This document shows positions 1 to 8,804 of a stretch of 64,000 bases of DNA, piece after piece. A program made the position numbers and the translations under genes. Numbering within the stretch: the first letter of the stretch is position 1; every line of letters begins with the position of its first letter. The notes beneath the pieces were generated by a model. It saw nothing but the letters and a program-made list of their open reading frames with translations. It was not told where the DNA came from and made no database searches. This DNA is from CADEDV01 sp964412375 (GTDB taxonomy: Bacteria; Bacteroidota; Bacteroidia; Chitinophagales; Chitinophagaceae): positions 11,343 to 75,342 of the forward strand of contig CAYPOD010000014.1 in NCBI GenBank assembly GCA_964412375.1, given 5' to 3'.

Positions 1-587
1 TAATTACCCAGGAAAACCAAAGTGATGATGGTGGCAGCGGTTTCATAGAACATGTATTGTTCCGGCTGACCGATCAGGGTGCCATATAAACTATAAACAA
101 AAGCAGCAGTAGAACCAACAGCGATCAGCACATTCATATTCGGCATCCGGTTGCGGATACTTTTCCAGGCACTTTTGCCAAAGAAACTCATGCCAACCAC
201 ATAAACCGGAATGGTGAGTGAAAGTTGTAGCCAGGGATTCATGAGCCAGCTAAAATCAGGATCATGATGTAAAGAAGGAAACATATGCAGCATCAGCACC
301 GCTGTGAAAGGAAGACAAAACCAAAACCGCTGCAGGTGGGTGGAGAGAAAGGTTTTTTTTCTCTTTTCTGCCATTGTCGTCTGGCTGCCGGCAATAGCAT
401 AGCCCAGATCGCTGATGCCTTTACTGATTCTCTCCTCAGCAACCGCCCCATCTTTTTCAAATATCACATCACCGGTGGCAAAATTCACCTTCACGTTCTT
501 CATACCCTGTTTTTCGAGGTATTTGTGAATGTTGATGGCGCAGGTGTTGCAATCCATTCCCTCCACTTTCCATTGAACTTTTTCCAT
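1..587 (-). CDS. Heavy-metal (probably copper) P-type ATPase, N-terminal part
   Basis: Only the first 195 codons are in the window; the gene runs off the left edge. The start is the ATG complementary to 585-587, with an AGGAG ribosome site a few bases upstream, one of the few clear Shine-Dalgarno sequences here. Residues 1-70 form a heavy-metal-associated domain with the metal-binding motif GMDCNTC (Cys13, Cys16). At least three hydrophobic segments follow, at about residues 85-105, 120-140 and 150-170. The segment NMNVLIAVGSTAAF resembles the membrane motif of CopA-type Cu(I) exporters. The actuator, phosphorylation (DKTGT) and ATP-binding domains would lie outside the window, so metal specificity is inferred from the N-terminus only. 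Confidence 0.85.
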   Translation of the reverse strand, partial: MEKVQWKVEGMDCNTCAINIHKYLEKQGMKNVKVNFATGDVIFEKDGAVAEERISKGISDLGYAIAGSQTTMAEKRKKTFLSTHLQRFWFCLPFTAVLMLHMFPSLHHDPDFSWLMNPWLQLSLTIPVYVVGMSFFGKSAWKSIRNRMPNMNVLIAVGSTAAFVYSLYGTLIGQPEQYMFYETAATIITLVFLGN

Positions 588-706
588 AAAAAAACTCCTT
601 ATACTGATAACAAACGACGATCGTGATGGTTGCAAATTTACCGAATACCGGAAAGTACTGTTTTTAACAACTGGAATATGTTTACAACATGGTTGCTATA
701 TCCCTT

Positions 707-714
707 TAAATTTG
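707..714 (+). promoter_or_regulatory. -7 promoter box of tsaE
   Basis: TAAATTTG matches the Bacteroidota -7 consensus TAnnTTTG exactly. Only three bases separate it from the ATG at 718, so transcription should begin at or next to the start codon and give a leaderless mRNA (inference). Confidence 0.6.
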
Positions 715-717
715 TGT

Positions 718-1143
718 ATGGAGTGGCAGTTTACATTAGACAACATCAACCAGGTTGCAAATTCTTTCTGGAAAGAACTGGGTAACCGGAGAATAGTGGC
801 TTTTCATGGTCAAATGGGAGCCGGGAAAACGACTTTTATCCATGCATTATGTGATGTAAAAAAAGTCAGGGATGTGGTAGGCAGCCCTACCTTTTCTATT
901 ATCAATGAGTATGTTTTTATAGAAAATGAAACGGAAAGAAAAATTTACCATATTGACCTGTATCGGCTTAACGATGAAGGGGAGGCCATACAGGCTGGAG
1001 TGGAGGATTGTTTGTATAGCGATCATATCTGCCTGGTAGAGTGGCCGGAAAAAGCACCCGGGATTTTTCCCGATGATACAGTTCATATTTATATAGAGGC
1101 AGTTGGCTCACAAACAAGGAAGCTGAAAATCACTAAGATTTAG
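718..1143 (+). CDS. tsaE: tRNA threonylcarbamoyladenosine biosynthesis ATPase TsaE
   Basis: TsaE is the ATPase of the TsaBDE complex, which makes the t6A37 modification of ANN-decoding tRNAs in the cytosol. The 141-residue protein has the usual family length. The Walker A motif GQMGAGKTT is at residues 31-39, and the family-typical segment with HIDLYRL and VEWPEKAPG follows. The ATG at 718 is preferred over an in-frame TTG at 712, because the TTG lies inside the -7 promoter box. The gene is not part of an operon with the divergent ATPase gene. Confidence 0.93.
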   Translation: MEWQFTLDNINQVANSFWKELGNRRIVAFHGQMGAGKTTFIHALCDVKKVRDVVGSPTFSIINEYVFIENETERKIYHIDLYRLNDEGEAIQAGVEDCLYSDHICLVEWPEKAPGIFPDDTVHIYIEAVGSQTRKLKITKI

Positions 1144-1152
1144 GTACATTTG

Positions 1153-1248
1153 GACTACCAGTTGCTGGTTGCTCGTTACTGTCATTCACCCAAAATCAAT
1201 CCGCATGACCGGCAACCAGGGACAAGAAACCAGTAACCAGCAATGAGC
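1153..1248. repeat. Degenerate inverted word repeats upstream of ald
   Basis: The spacer between tsaE and ald carries word-like repeats. The run around 1155-1180 (built on TTGCTGGTT) is approximately the reverse complement of the run at 1228-1248 (built on AACCAGCAA). The second arm overlaps the ald start codon. Function is unknown; similar word arrays occur at other gene ends in this window. Confidence 0.4.
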
Positions 1249-2457
1249 CAGCAAAAGCCTAAAATAAGCACTTCTTTCAGCTACGAAACCCTCGAAGAAA
1301 CCCTGGATATTAAACCTAAGGGCTCGGAAATGCATATAGGCATTCCCAAAGAAATCGCTTTCCAGGAAAACAGGGTAGCGCTGACTCCGGATGCGGTAAG
1401 TGTGCTGGTGAGCAATGGTCATCATGTCACCATTGAACATAACGCCGGAGAGGCTTCCCATTTCAGGGATAAAGATTATAGTGAAGCCGGGGCAAAAATT
1501 GTTTATGAACGGGCCGAAGTTTTTAAAGCCCCTGTGCTGGTAAAAAGTGCACCGGTAATTGATGAGGATATACCGCTGCTGCAATTGAACCAGGTCATCA
1601 TTTCTCCGATACACCTGTCTGTCCTAAAAGCCGAATTGCTGGAAAAGATGATGGAGAAAAGGATCACGGCCATTTCATTTGAAAACCTGAAGGATGACAG
1701 CGACAGTTATCCCATAGTTCGCAGTATGAGTGAAATAGCCGGCAGCGCTGTGATGCTGATAGCCGCACAATACCTTGGCTCTGCTAACCATGGAAAAGGG
1801 GTGTTGCTGGGTGGCATTTCTGGTATTGCTCCCACAAAAGTTATCATCATAGGCGCCGGCATTGTGGGAGAATATGCTGCGAGGGCTGCCCTTGCACTGG
1901 GAGCATCGGTAAAAGTATTTGACAACAGTGTTTATCGCTTAAAACGATTGCAGAATAATATCGGACATCGGTTGTGGACATCCGTGATAGAACCAAGAAT
2001 GTTGGCTAAACAATTAAAGACCTGTGAAGTGGCTGTTGGTGCTTTGGGTTCTGAAACCGGCCGTACACCGATGGTGGTCACAGAGGAAATGGTCAGCAAT
2101 ATGCGACCCGGTTCGGTGATCATTGATGTGAGCATTGATCGGGGCGGTTGTTTTGAAACCTCAGAGATCACTTCGCATGAACACCCCATTTTCATGAAGT
2201 ATGGCGTGATTCACTATTGTGTGCCCAATATCCCCTCCGGTTTTGCCCGTACGGCTTCGCAGGCTATCAGCAATGTGCTGATGCCGCTGTTGATGGAGGC
2301 TGGCGATGAAGGCGGGTTTGAAAAATTATTATGGCATAAAGTGCATTTGCGTAATGGCATCTATCTTTTTAAAGGCTCACTCACTAACTTTTATCTCAGC
2401 GAAAGATTTGATTTGAAATACACCGATCTGAATTTGCTGATTGCAAGCCAGCGGTAA
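1243..2457 (+). CDS. ald: Alanine dehydrogenase
   Basis: Probably NAD-dependent L-alanine dehydrogenase, which interconverts alanine and pyruvate plus ammonia in the cytosol. At 404 residues it is about 30 longer than the usual ~370, the extra lying before MHIGIPKEIAFQENRVALTP, the normal N-terminus. The catalytic Lys (VLVKSAP) and His (SPIHLSV) positions of the family are visible. A Rossmann dinucleotide motif GAGIVG sits near residue 203, and the segments IDRGGCFETSE and HYCVPNIPSGFART are family hallmarks. An ATG at 1330 would give a protein of normal length; 1243 is kept because the frame is open and extended forms exist in this phylum. Its stop codon abuts that of the convergent ABC gene with no spacer. 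Confidence 0.85.
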   Translation: MSQQKPKISTSFSYETLEETLDIKPKGSEMHIGIPKEIAFQENRVALTPDAVSVLVSNGHHVTIEHNAGEASHFRDKDYSEAGAKIVYERAEVFKAPVLVKSAPVIDEDIPLLQLNQVIISPIHLSVLKAELLEKMMEKRITAISFENLKDDSDSYPIVRSMSEIAGSAVMLIAAQYLGSANHGKGVLLGGISGIAPTKVIIIGAGIVGEYAARAALALGASVKVFDNSVYRLKRLQNNIGHRLWTSVIEPRMLAKQLKTCEVAVGALGSETGRTPMVVTEEMVSNMRPGSVIIDVSIDRGGCFETSEITSHEHPIFMKYGVIHYCVPNIPSGFARTASQAISNVLMPLLMEAGDEGGFEKLLWHKVHLRNGIYLFKGSLTNFYLSERFDLKYTDLNLLIASQR

Positions 2458-3075
2458 TTATTTGTAATCACTGATAGACAATCTCTTTTTGCAAAACCGG
2501 TATTCTACTTCGTCATTACTGCTTACCAGCACCATCCGGTCTTTACAGTAGGTGTCAATAAGGAAGTGGTATAATTCAATCCCCGCAGCGTCTAGGTTAG
2601 TACAGGGCTCATCCAGCAATACAATAGCTGTATCGGAAAAAATACACTGAGCCAGCTTCACCCGTTGCTTCATGCCGGATGAATAATACCGGATCTGTTT
2701 GTGTGCAGCTTTTTGAAGACCTAAGTCAAATATGATGGAATCGTTTGTAACACCAGGCAGGAAAGGTTTGAAAACCCTATGAAAGTCAAGAAATTCAAGT
2801 AATGACATTTCTTCAATCAACTCCATATAAGGGGCACAAAGTGAAACCTGGTCAAATACATCTTCAGGGTTTAATTGTTTTCCGTTTAGTTGGTAAATTA
2901 TTTTTCCTTCGCTTAACAGCATGCTGCCACTGAGCACCTGCAACAAGGTGCTTTTTCCGGAGCCGTTTGGCCCGGTAATGGCATAGGCAGTTCCAGTTTC
3001 AAATGAATAAGTGAAATGACGGAAGATCCAGTCGCGGTTAAAGCGTTTGCCGGCGTCAGTCAGAGATATTTTCAT
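2458..3075 (-). CDS. ABC transporter ATP-binding protein
   Basis: A single nucleotide-binding subunit of 205 residues. Walker A is GPNGSGKST, the signature motif is YYSSGMKQRVKLAQ, and Walker B is IVLLDEPCTNLD. The start chosen (ATG at 3073-3075) overlaps the 3' end of lpxA by 20 bases, which suggests translational coupling. A longer frame to 3111 would overlap lpxA by 56 bases and is less likely. No permease gene is adjacent, so the substrate cannot be named. Short NBDs of this type usually pair with a separate membrane subunit, and the link to lpxA hints at an envelope role (inference). Confidence 0.85.
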   Translation of the reverse strand: MKISLTDAGKRFNRDWIFRHFTYSFETGTAYAITGPNGSGKSTLLQVLSGSMLLSEGKIIYQLNGKQLNPEDVFDQVSLCAPYMELIEEMSLLEFLDFHRVFKPFLPGVTNDSIIFDLGLQKAAHKQIRYYSSGMKQRVKLAQCIFSDTAIVLLDEPCTNLDAAGIELYHFLIDTYCKDRMVLVSSNDEVEYRFCKKRLSISDYK

Positions 3076-3862
3076 CAGCGCCGTTTTTAGTGAAGCGTTT
3101 GATGATGCCACGTTGTGATTCCCGGATAAAGGTTACTATCTCATCTCTTTCGTCAGTGGCAGGAAATTCTTCTTCAAGGAATTCAATGGCCTGTGTGGTG
3201 TTTAGTCCTTTATTATAAATAGTCCTGTATATATCAAGGATGTGGTTGATCTTTTCTACAGTAAAGCCTCTTCTTTTTAAACCGATTGAATTCACACCGG
3301 CATAGGATAAGGGTGTACGGCCAGCTTTGATATACGGAGGCACATCTTTGCTCACCAGGGAGCCGCCACTGACAAACGAATGTGCCCCGATAGTCACAAA
3401 TTGATGAACAGCACACATGCCGCCAAGGATTGACCAGTCGCCAATAGTTACATGCCCGGCAACCTGTGTATTATTGCTGGTGATGCAGTTGTCGCCAACG
3501 ATACAATCGTGGGCAAAATGGCAATAGGCCATGATCAGGCAATTCTTTCCAATTACCGTTTTATCCCTGTCTTTGGTGCCCCGGTTCACCGTGACAAACT
3601 CCCGGATGGTGGTGCCATCCCCGATAAATACATTCGAATACTCTCCCTGGAATTTCAGGTCTTGTGGCACAGCTGCAATAACAGCCCCGGGAAAAATGCG
3701 GCAATTTTTGCCGATTCGAGCCCCTTCCATTATGGTTACATTGGAGCCGATCCAGGTGCCATCACCGATCTCCACATCCTGGTGAATCACGGTAAACGGA
3801 TCAACTTTCACATTGGTGGCCAGTTTCGCATTCGGATGAATGTATGTGTGAGGATGGATCAT
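3056..3862 (-). CDS. lpxA: UDP-N-acetylglucosamine acyltransferase
   Basis: LpxA carries out the first step of lipid A synthesis, moving a 3-hydroxyacyl chain from ACP to the 3-OH of UDP-GlcNAc in the cytosol. The 268-residue protein begins MIHPHTYIHPNAKLATNVKVDP and is built of hexapeptide repeats forming a left-handed beta helix up to about residue 190, followed by a helical tail. The catalytic His lies in MAYCHFAHDCIVGDN. It is the first gene of a two-gene operon with the overlapping ABC ATPase. lpxC, lpxD and fabZ are not next to it. Confidence 0.95.
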   Translation of the reverse strand: MIHPHTYIHPNAKLATNVKVDPFTVIHQDVEIGDGTWIGSNVTIMEGARIGKNCRIFPGAVIAAVPQDLKFQGEYSNVFIGDGTTIREFVTVNRGTKDRDKTVIGKNCLIMAYCHFAHDCIVGDNCITSNNTQVAGHVTIGDWSILGGMCAVHQFVTIGAHSFVSGGSLVSKDVPPYIKAGRTPLSYAGVNSIGLKRRGFTVEKINHILDIYRTIYNKGLNTTQAIEFLEEEFPATDERDEIVTFIRESQRGIIKRFTKNGADENISD

Positions 3863-3904
3863 GCAGTTCTGTTACAAAAAAGCCACGGTTTCGTAGCGAA
3901 GTTG

Positions 3905-3912
3905 CAAAGGTA
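3905..3912 (-). promoter_or_regulatory. -7 promoter box of lpxA
   Basis: On the minus strand this reads TACCTTTG, an exact TAnnTTTG match 42 bases upstream of the lpxA ATG. It predicts a leader of about 38 bases. No convincing -33 TTTG is seen at the expected spacing. Confidence 0.5.
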
Positions 3913-4010
3913 GTTGTTAACGGCAAATGACGAATTTTTTTAAAAAAGTGCCTGAAATCCGCTCCTGTTAAGGGTTTTGTCTTTCCCGGCTAAAATTCAA
4001 TGTTCCACCG

Positions 4011-4018
4011 TAAATTTG
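4011..4018 (+). promoter_or_regulatory. -7 promoter box of the AraC-family gene
   Basis: TAAATTTG, an exact match, ends seven bases before the ATG at 4026. The predicted mRNA leader is only a few bases. Confidence 0.55.
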
Positions 4019-4025
4019 CAGTACG

Positions 4026-4967
4026 ATGCATAATCCCCCGGATATATTGGCCCTGGCGCATAAGCAGCCCCTGATGCTGGAGCAGCTCGTTTTGCTACAG
4101 GAAAGACAGCAGCAAATACCCGGTTCGGTGCAATACACGATCAACCGCTACAGCCGTCACCCGCAATGGAATATTGAGGATACGGGAATGATGGTCTATC
4201 ATTACGAAAAAGGTGCGGCAAAAGAAAATTACCTGGAACTGAGGTTCTGTGTAAGTGGTAATGTGTACTGTCGGAAAAAGGATACGGAATGTGATATGTG
4301 CCAGTTCAGCGCTTCCAAAAGTTGTATGGAGAGGGTGGACAGTGTGGATGTGGTGAGTTTTAAGTTTTCACCCGCACATCTCAGCCAGTTTGTAAAGCCA
4401 AGAAAAGGGGATAGCGTACTGACAGATGATATTCTGAAATTCAGGCATCGTTCATCATTCACAAAAATTCTTCCGCTTTGTGGCAAAACAAGAATGGTGC
4501 TGGAAGGCGTGCTGAACCATACTTTCAGTGATACACTGGAGAACATTTACATCAATGCGCAAACCCAGATGCTGCTGCTCTACAGCCTGGACTGCATGCT
4601 GGGTGAAAAGGAAATTGATGTGGTGAACTGTAAATTCCTGGCCAATGAAGCCGACCGGGAGAAAATTATTAAGGCCAGGGAAATATTGATTCAACATATC
4701 GGTGAGCCCATCACCATCAAAGAACTCAGCCGAAAGGTAGCGATCAATGAATGTTACCTGAAAAAAGGATTTAAAGAGTTGTTTGGCACCACCGTATTTG
4801 ATTTTTACCAGAGCCAGCGGATGGAACATGCCAAATACCTGTTGTATGAAAAAGGATTAAGTGTGACAGAAGTTTCCATGCTGCTGGGCTACTCTTCCAT
4901 CTCTCATTTCTCTACGGCATTTAAAAAACACACGGGGTTGAAGCCTTGTGAACTGTTACTCCGTTAA
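4026..4967 (+). CDS. AraC-family transcriptional regulator
   Basis: A 313-residue cytosolic regulator. The C-terminal ~100 residues hold the double helix-turn-helix of the AraC/XylS family (ITIKELSRKVAINECYLKKGFKELFG, then LSVTEVSMLLGYSSISHFSTAFKKHTGLKP). The N-terminal ~200 residues do not look like a cupin or other domain I can name. They contain several Cys residues (KKDTECDMCQFSASKSC) that could bind metal or sense redox state, which is only a suggestion. It is transcribed divergently from lpxA and overlaps the convergent ChaN-like gene by four bases. Target genes cannot be told from the sequence. Confidence 0.88.
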   Translation: MHNPPDILALAHKQPLMLEQLVLLQERQQQIPGSVQYTINRYSRHPQWNIEDTGMMVYHYEKGAAKENYLELRFCVSGNVYCRKKDTECDMCQFSASKSCMERVDSVDVVSFKFSPAHLSQFVKPRKGDSVLTDDILKFRHRSSFTKILPLCGKTRMVLEGVLNHTFSDTLENIYINAQTQMLLLYSLDCMLGEKEIDVVNCKFLANEADREKIIKAREILIQHIGEPITIKELSRKVAINECYLKKGFKELFGTTVFDFYQSQRMEHAKYLLYEKGLSVTEVSMLLGYSSISHFSTAFKKHTGLKPCELLLR

Positions 4968-5845
4968 TAAGTTTTTTTAAGGTTGGGATCAGTTATGATC
5001 ACATAATCCGCCAGGTGGCTGAATTTTTCCCAATCCGGGTTTTCAAAAGAAGCATCACTAAAACAACTGATGTTTAGTATCCGCAGTTTACTGTTGCGGT
5101 TTTGCAGTTGGGCTGCTGTTCCCAGTTTTTCATCGCTGTGAAAACGACCCACCAGGTGGAATATCTTTTTCTTCTTGTTCTTTTTCCAGTAACTGTAAAT
5201 ACTCCATGCCATGCCGGCATCCCACAGATTCTGGCTGTAGAATATCCGGGGATTTTCTGTGCCAGGACTGCCGCCACGCATAAAGCCCAGAAATTTTTCC
5301 CGGTATAGGCCGCCCAGTGTATCGTAGGGTAAAGGCGGCAGGTATTTTTTTGATGATTTGGGCAAGCTGTCCAATGCTTTCATTCCTTTTCGACTCACCA
5401 TATTCACATATCGTCTTGGCGGATTGGCAGCAATTATATAAAGCTGGTTTTGTTTGGCATATTCGACAGCCGGTCTGTAATCTTTGTAATTAGTCCATGC
5501 TCTTGCTTCTTTGATGAAGCGGTCTTCACTGATGAAACCAGCCAGGTATTCATTGAGCACCAGTTGACAATCCGTTTCAAACATTTCCAAGCTGAGTGCA
5601 AGGCTATTGCCAAATAACTTGTGAAGGGCCCTGAATATTTCTGTTTCGAGATAATGACCGGCACTGTCATTATGTTCCTCTCCAAAAAAGAGTACATCGG
5701 CATTTTGTAGATCGGCAGCAATTTTATCTATTGTAGCCAGTTCCTTTGCCCGTGTGTCATAAATTTTGAAATGGGTTTCAATCCCGGCCTGGCCATGACA
5801 TATAAATGCATAGCAACAAAACATAAAGCATGTGAAAAACTTCAT
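4964..5845 (-). CDS. ChaN-like (haem-binding uptake/Tiki superfamily) exported protein
   Basis: A 293-residue protein with an N-terminal signal sequence ending near CHGQA. The segment DVLFFGEEHND, followed by a second conserved region around LSLEMFETDCQ, is characteristic of the ChaN/DUF399 family. Members have been described as haem-binding lipoproteins or erythromycin-esterase/Tiki-fold enzymes. No lipobox is obvious at the predicted cleavage site, so a periplasmic protein is likelier than a lipoprotein. It stands alone, and its stop overlaps the end of the convergent AraC gene. Confidence 0.8.
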   Translation of the reverse strand: MKFFTCFMFCCYAFICHGQAGIETHFKIYDTRAKELATIDKIAADLQNADVLFFGEEHNDSAGHYLETEIFRALHKLFGNSLALSLEMFETDCQLVLNEYLAGFISEDRFIKEARAWTNYKDYRPAVEYAKQNQLYIIAANPPRRYVNMVSRKGMKALDSLPKSSKKYLPPLPYDTLGGLYREKFLGFMRGGSPGTENPRIFYSQNLWDAGMAWSIYSYWKKNKKKKIFHLVGRFHSDEKLGTAAQLQNRNSKLRILNISCFSDASFENPDWEKFSHLADYVIITDPNLKKTY

Positions 5846-5930
5846 TACTGATTTTTGTATCAGGTAAATCTACTGCTTTTAAGTGTTGCAGTAAAAAGAG
5901 AAAAGATGCCAGGGTGAAACAAATGATTTG

Positions 5931-7415
5931 CTAAGAATTCTGGAGTGCGAGGAAAACACCATTGGTCCAGCCAAAGCCATCCTGTCCTTCATATTCACCA
6001 CCTCCTGCTTCGAGATGGGTGTCAACCACATTGTATTTTTCCATCAGCTTGCCGGTGCGGCGGAATACATCCTTATTTAGTTGAATCCACCTGCGACTGA
6101 TCTCATCCGCCAGTTGATGATGTCCATAATTTTTAAGCCCCCTGGTGGTTATCCATTGCAAAGGCGCCCAGCCGTTGGGTGCATCCCATTGCTGACCGCT
6201 GTTGATCAGTGTGGTGATCACTCCGCCGGGACAAAGGAATTTTTCTTCAATGATTTGAGCGGCTTTTGAAGCCTGTTCACCTGTGGCCAGTGATAGATAC
6301 AACGGCATCATACCGGCCAGTGTAAGATTTTCTCTTTTTTGGCCGATGGTCCAATCATAGTCAACAAAGAAACCGGCAGTCTCGTTCCAGCAATACTGAT
6401 GAATGGCTTTTTTCCTGTTGTTTGCCAGTTGCTGGTATAAACCAGCTTTTTCTTTTTCACCTTCTTCGGTATAGCCCGCTGCTATCATTTGCTCAAGATG
6501 AAATAAAAGACAATTGAGATCAACAGGAATAATATCTGTGGTATGAATGCTGGCAAAAGATTTTTCATCCCTGAACCAGCGGGTGCTGAAATCCCAGCCC
6601 GATTCGGCGCCGGCCCTCAGGTGACGAAAAATTTCATGTGCCGGCTGGTTGGATTCATTTGCCAATTCCACATCTTCACGATAGGCTTCCGGCCTTGGGC
6701 TGTCTTTAGTATCCCAATAACGATTCAAAACAGTTTGTTCATCAATTTTTACCACATGACCGGCTGCACTGTTTATTTCTAGTGTTTCCTGCCCTTTCAT
6801 CCAGAAACTGTACTCTTTGAGCAGGAACGGCAGGTATTGTTTCAGTACTGCATTGCCTTCTATATCACAAAGCATTTTTATCATCAGTGAATAGAAAGGC
6901 GGTTGTGACCGGCTCAGGAAGTATTGCCGGTTTCCATTGGGAATGAATCCAATATTTTCAATAAGCCAGGAAAAGTTATTGATCATGCTCCGGATCATTT
7001 TTGTTTTTCCTGATACTTTCAGCCCCAGCATGGTAAAATAACTGTCCCAGTAATAGATCTCTCCGAAACGTCCCCCCGGAACAATATAAGGGTTGGGCAA
7101 TGGTATCAGTGATCCGTTTGTAGTGTCAGGTTGCCGGGTGAGGGCTGACCATAATCTTTCAATGTTATCTTCAACCGGATCTTCACAGTTACTTTTAAAA
7201 TGGACAGAATGGGGAACTGGCAGAGAGAAATGACGGAACACAAAATCTTTCAGGTCAAATGCAGGAAATTCTTTTTCCTGCAAATACTTTTCATTGATTA
7301 CTTTAACCGGATATTTTGGCACACAATCCACAAAAGTCTTGCTGTCAGGAAATATCCTGTTCAGCTGTACGGCTTCAAAAAGCCCGGGAAAATCTTGATG
7401 GTCGTTGGTGAACAT
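5931..7415 (-). CDS. treF: Alpha,alpha-trehalase (GH37), cytosolic
   Basis: Hydrolyses trehalose to two glucose. Both GH37 signatures are visible: PGGRFGEIYYWDSYF near residue 110 and QQWDAPNGWAPLQ near residue 415. The C-terminal glycine-rich stretch with EYEGQDGFGWTNG is also typical. At 494 residues it has the length of bacterial trehalases, but there is no signal peptide, so trehalose must be imported first. The gene follows the MFS permease by about 20 bases on the same strand, with the LacI regulator further upstream, which points to a trehalose utilisation operon. The symbol treF is given for the cytosolic form by analogy. Confidence 0.92.
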   Translation of the reverse strand: MFTNDHQDFPGLFEAVQLNRIFPDSKTFVDCVPKYPVKVINEKYLQEKEFPAFDLKDFVFRHFSLPVPHSVHFKSNCEDPVEDNIERLWSALTRQPDTTNGSLIPLPNPYIVPGGRFGEIYYWDSYFTMLGLKVSGKTKMIRSMINNFSWLIENIGFIPNGNRQYFLSRSQPPFYSLMIKMLCDIEGNAVLKQYLPFLLKEYSFWMKGQETLEINSAAGHVVKIDEQTVLNRYWDTKDSPRPEAYREDVELANESNQPAHEIFRHLRAGAESGWDFSTRWFRDEKSFASIHTTDIIPVDLNCLLFHLEQMIAAGYTEEGEKEKAGLYQQLANNRKKAIHQYCWNETAGFFVDYDWTIGQKRENLTLAGMMPLYLSLATGEQASKAAQIIEEKFLCPGGVITTLINSGQQWDAPNGWAPLQWITTRGLKNYGHHQLADEISRRWIQLNKDVFRRTGKLMEKYNVVDTHLEAGGGEYEGQDGFGWTNGVFLALQNS

Positions 7416-7436
7416 GTTGCTTTCTTGTCAACCCGT

Positions 7437-8669
7437 TCAGCCTGTAGCCGGCTGCTGTTGCATTTTTTTAAAAACAATTAATAAAATGATCAGAATACAT
7501 ATTGGAACCAAAGAAAAATAAAAAGCGCTTTGACCTCCCCATCGTTCAAAAATATTTCCGGTGATAATTGACCCGGTGGTGCCGCCCAGGGCAGAAAACA
7601 CAACGATCAGCCCTGACATAGCTCCATGTTTATGTGCAGGGAGATTGCTCAGGATGATCGAATTGATGGCAGGATAAACCGGCGCCAGGAATAAACCTAT
7701 CAGGGGAAAAGCAAATGCGATCAGGGGTACATCAGTGATGCTGCTGATAGTTGTTCCTGAAATATTTTTTGAAAGCGGAACGGTAATGACCACAATTGCT
7801 GCAGCCACCAGCAGGCAGCAGCAGAGCACCAGCAGCCAGTCCAGCTTTCGCAACAAAATGCCGGCTGCAAATCTTCCTAAAGCAATTGATGCGGAAAGGA
7901 TGCTGGCCATCTGAATACTGAGACTGGTAGGTAGTTTCAGCACATCGTTATTAAAGGTGGGCAGCCAGCTCATAATGCTTTGTTCGATCAGCACATAAAA
8001 AAAGGCACAAAAAATAAATACCAGCACCAGCGGAAAAATGATAAGCCGCAGCATATCCAGGAAATCATCTTTTGCTGATTTGTCTTTTTCGGGTTCTTTC
8101 ACAGATGATTCATCCAGCGGAGCTGTTAACAGCAGCAGGAAGGCGAAAGCAGAAAGACCTGCAAGAACATAATACACATTGAACCATGAGGTGGATAAAG
8201 GATTATCATCATTGACTACGGATGCAAAAAGAAAATAGCCGGCCAGGATGCCTACCATAAAAAATGATTCGAGAAAATTCATCAGGCTCAGGTGTTCTTT
8301 TTTGGAACGGGTGACCAGTGTAATAGTGGCCAGTACGGTTATTTTTATAAGCGCAAAGCTGATTCCTACTACAGCAAAAAGCAGTTTCGTCATTACAAAT
8401 GAAGGAACTGAAGGCATCACCAGGCAGATTGCAGTCACCAGTGCCAGGGCAGTAAGCATAGCTTTTTTATAACCGATGCGTACTACAAAAGAGGCCACTA
8501 AAAATGAAGCAATAGCAATACTCAGGTCTTTGAATGCTTCGAGCACACTGGCTGATGACTTTGAAATATCAAAATTATTCTGCACCTGCAGGATCACCGT
8601 CCCCACACTGTTAAGCAGGATAGCAAAAACAAAATAATTAAGAAAGAGGGATACTTTTATCCTGGTCAT
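7437..8669 (-). CDS. MFS transporter, probable sugar permease
   Basis: A 410-residue inner-membrane protein with about 12 hydrophobic helices in two halves, split by a charged cytoplasmic loop (DESSVKEPEKDKSAKDDF) near residue 190. The motif after helix 2 (VVRIGYKKAMLTA) matches the MFS A-motif position. The gene sits between the LacI regulator and the trehalase, so uptake of trehalose or a related glucoside is the simplest role; this rests on context, not on motif. Two LacI-like half-sites lie in the 135-base spacer upstream of it. Confidence 0.85.
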   Translation of the reverse strand: MTRIKVSLFLNYFVFAILLNSVGTVILQVQNNFDISKSSASVLEAFKDLSIAIASFLVASFVVRIGYKKAMLTALALVTAICLVMPSVPSFVMTKLLFAVVGISFALIKITVLATITLVTRSKKEHLSLMNFLESFFMVGILAGYFLFASVVNDDNPLSTSWFNVYYVLAGLSAFAFLLLLTAPLDESSVKEPEKDKSAKDDFLDMLRLIIFPLVLVFIFCAFFYVLIEQSIMSWLPTFNNDVLKLPTSLSIQMASILSASIALGRFAAGILLRKLDWLLVLCCCLLVAAAIVVITVPLSKNISGTTISSITDVPLIAFAFPLIGLFLAPVYPAINSIILSNLPAHKHGAMSGLIVVFSALGGTTGSIITGNIFERWGGQSAFYFSLVPICILIILLIVFKKMQQQPATG

Positions 8670-8677
8670 AATGGTGG

Positions 8678-8686
8678 CAAACGTTG
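8678..8686 (-). promoter_or_regulatory. Putative LacI-family operator, proximal
   Basis: CAAACGTTG (CAA-ACG-TTG arms) starts nine bases upstream of the permease start codon. The AACG/CGTT core is common in LacI-family operators. A second copy lies at 8767-8776. Confidence 0.35.
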
Positions 8687-8766
8687 GTGAATACTTTTAC
8701 AGTGTACAGTAAGTATATTCTAAAATAAGCCAGCAAGCAGTAAGGAGAAACAGCATTGCATAACTA

Positions 8767-8776
8767 TAACGTTTGC
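8767..8776 (-). promoter_or_regulatory. Putative LacI-family operator, distal
   Basis: On the minus strand this reads GCAAACGTTA and shares GCAAACGTT with the site at 8677-8685. It lies between lacI and the permease gene. Two sites about 90 bases apart could support looping or repression of a separate permease promoter (inference). Confidence 0.35.
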
Positions 8777-8804
8777 GGTGTAAAATAAACCGGGAAATAA
8801 CAGG

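Noticed and set aside
285..626. Plus-strand frame of 113 codons
   Set aside because: It is antisense to the heavy-metal ATPase, whose HMA motif and transmembrane pattern are clear on the minus strand.
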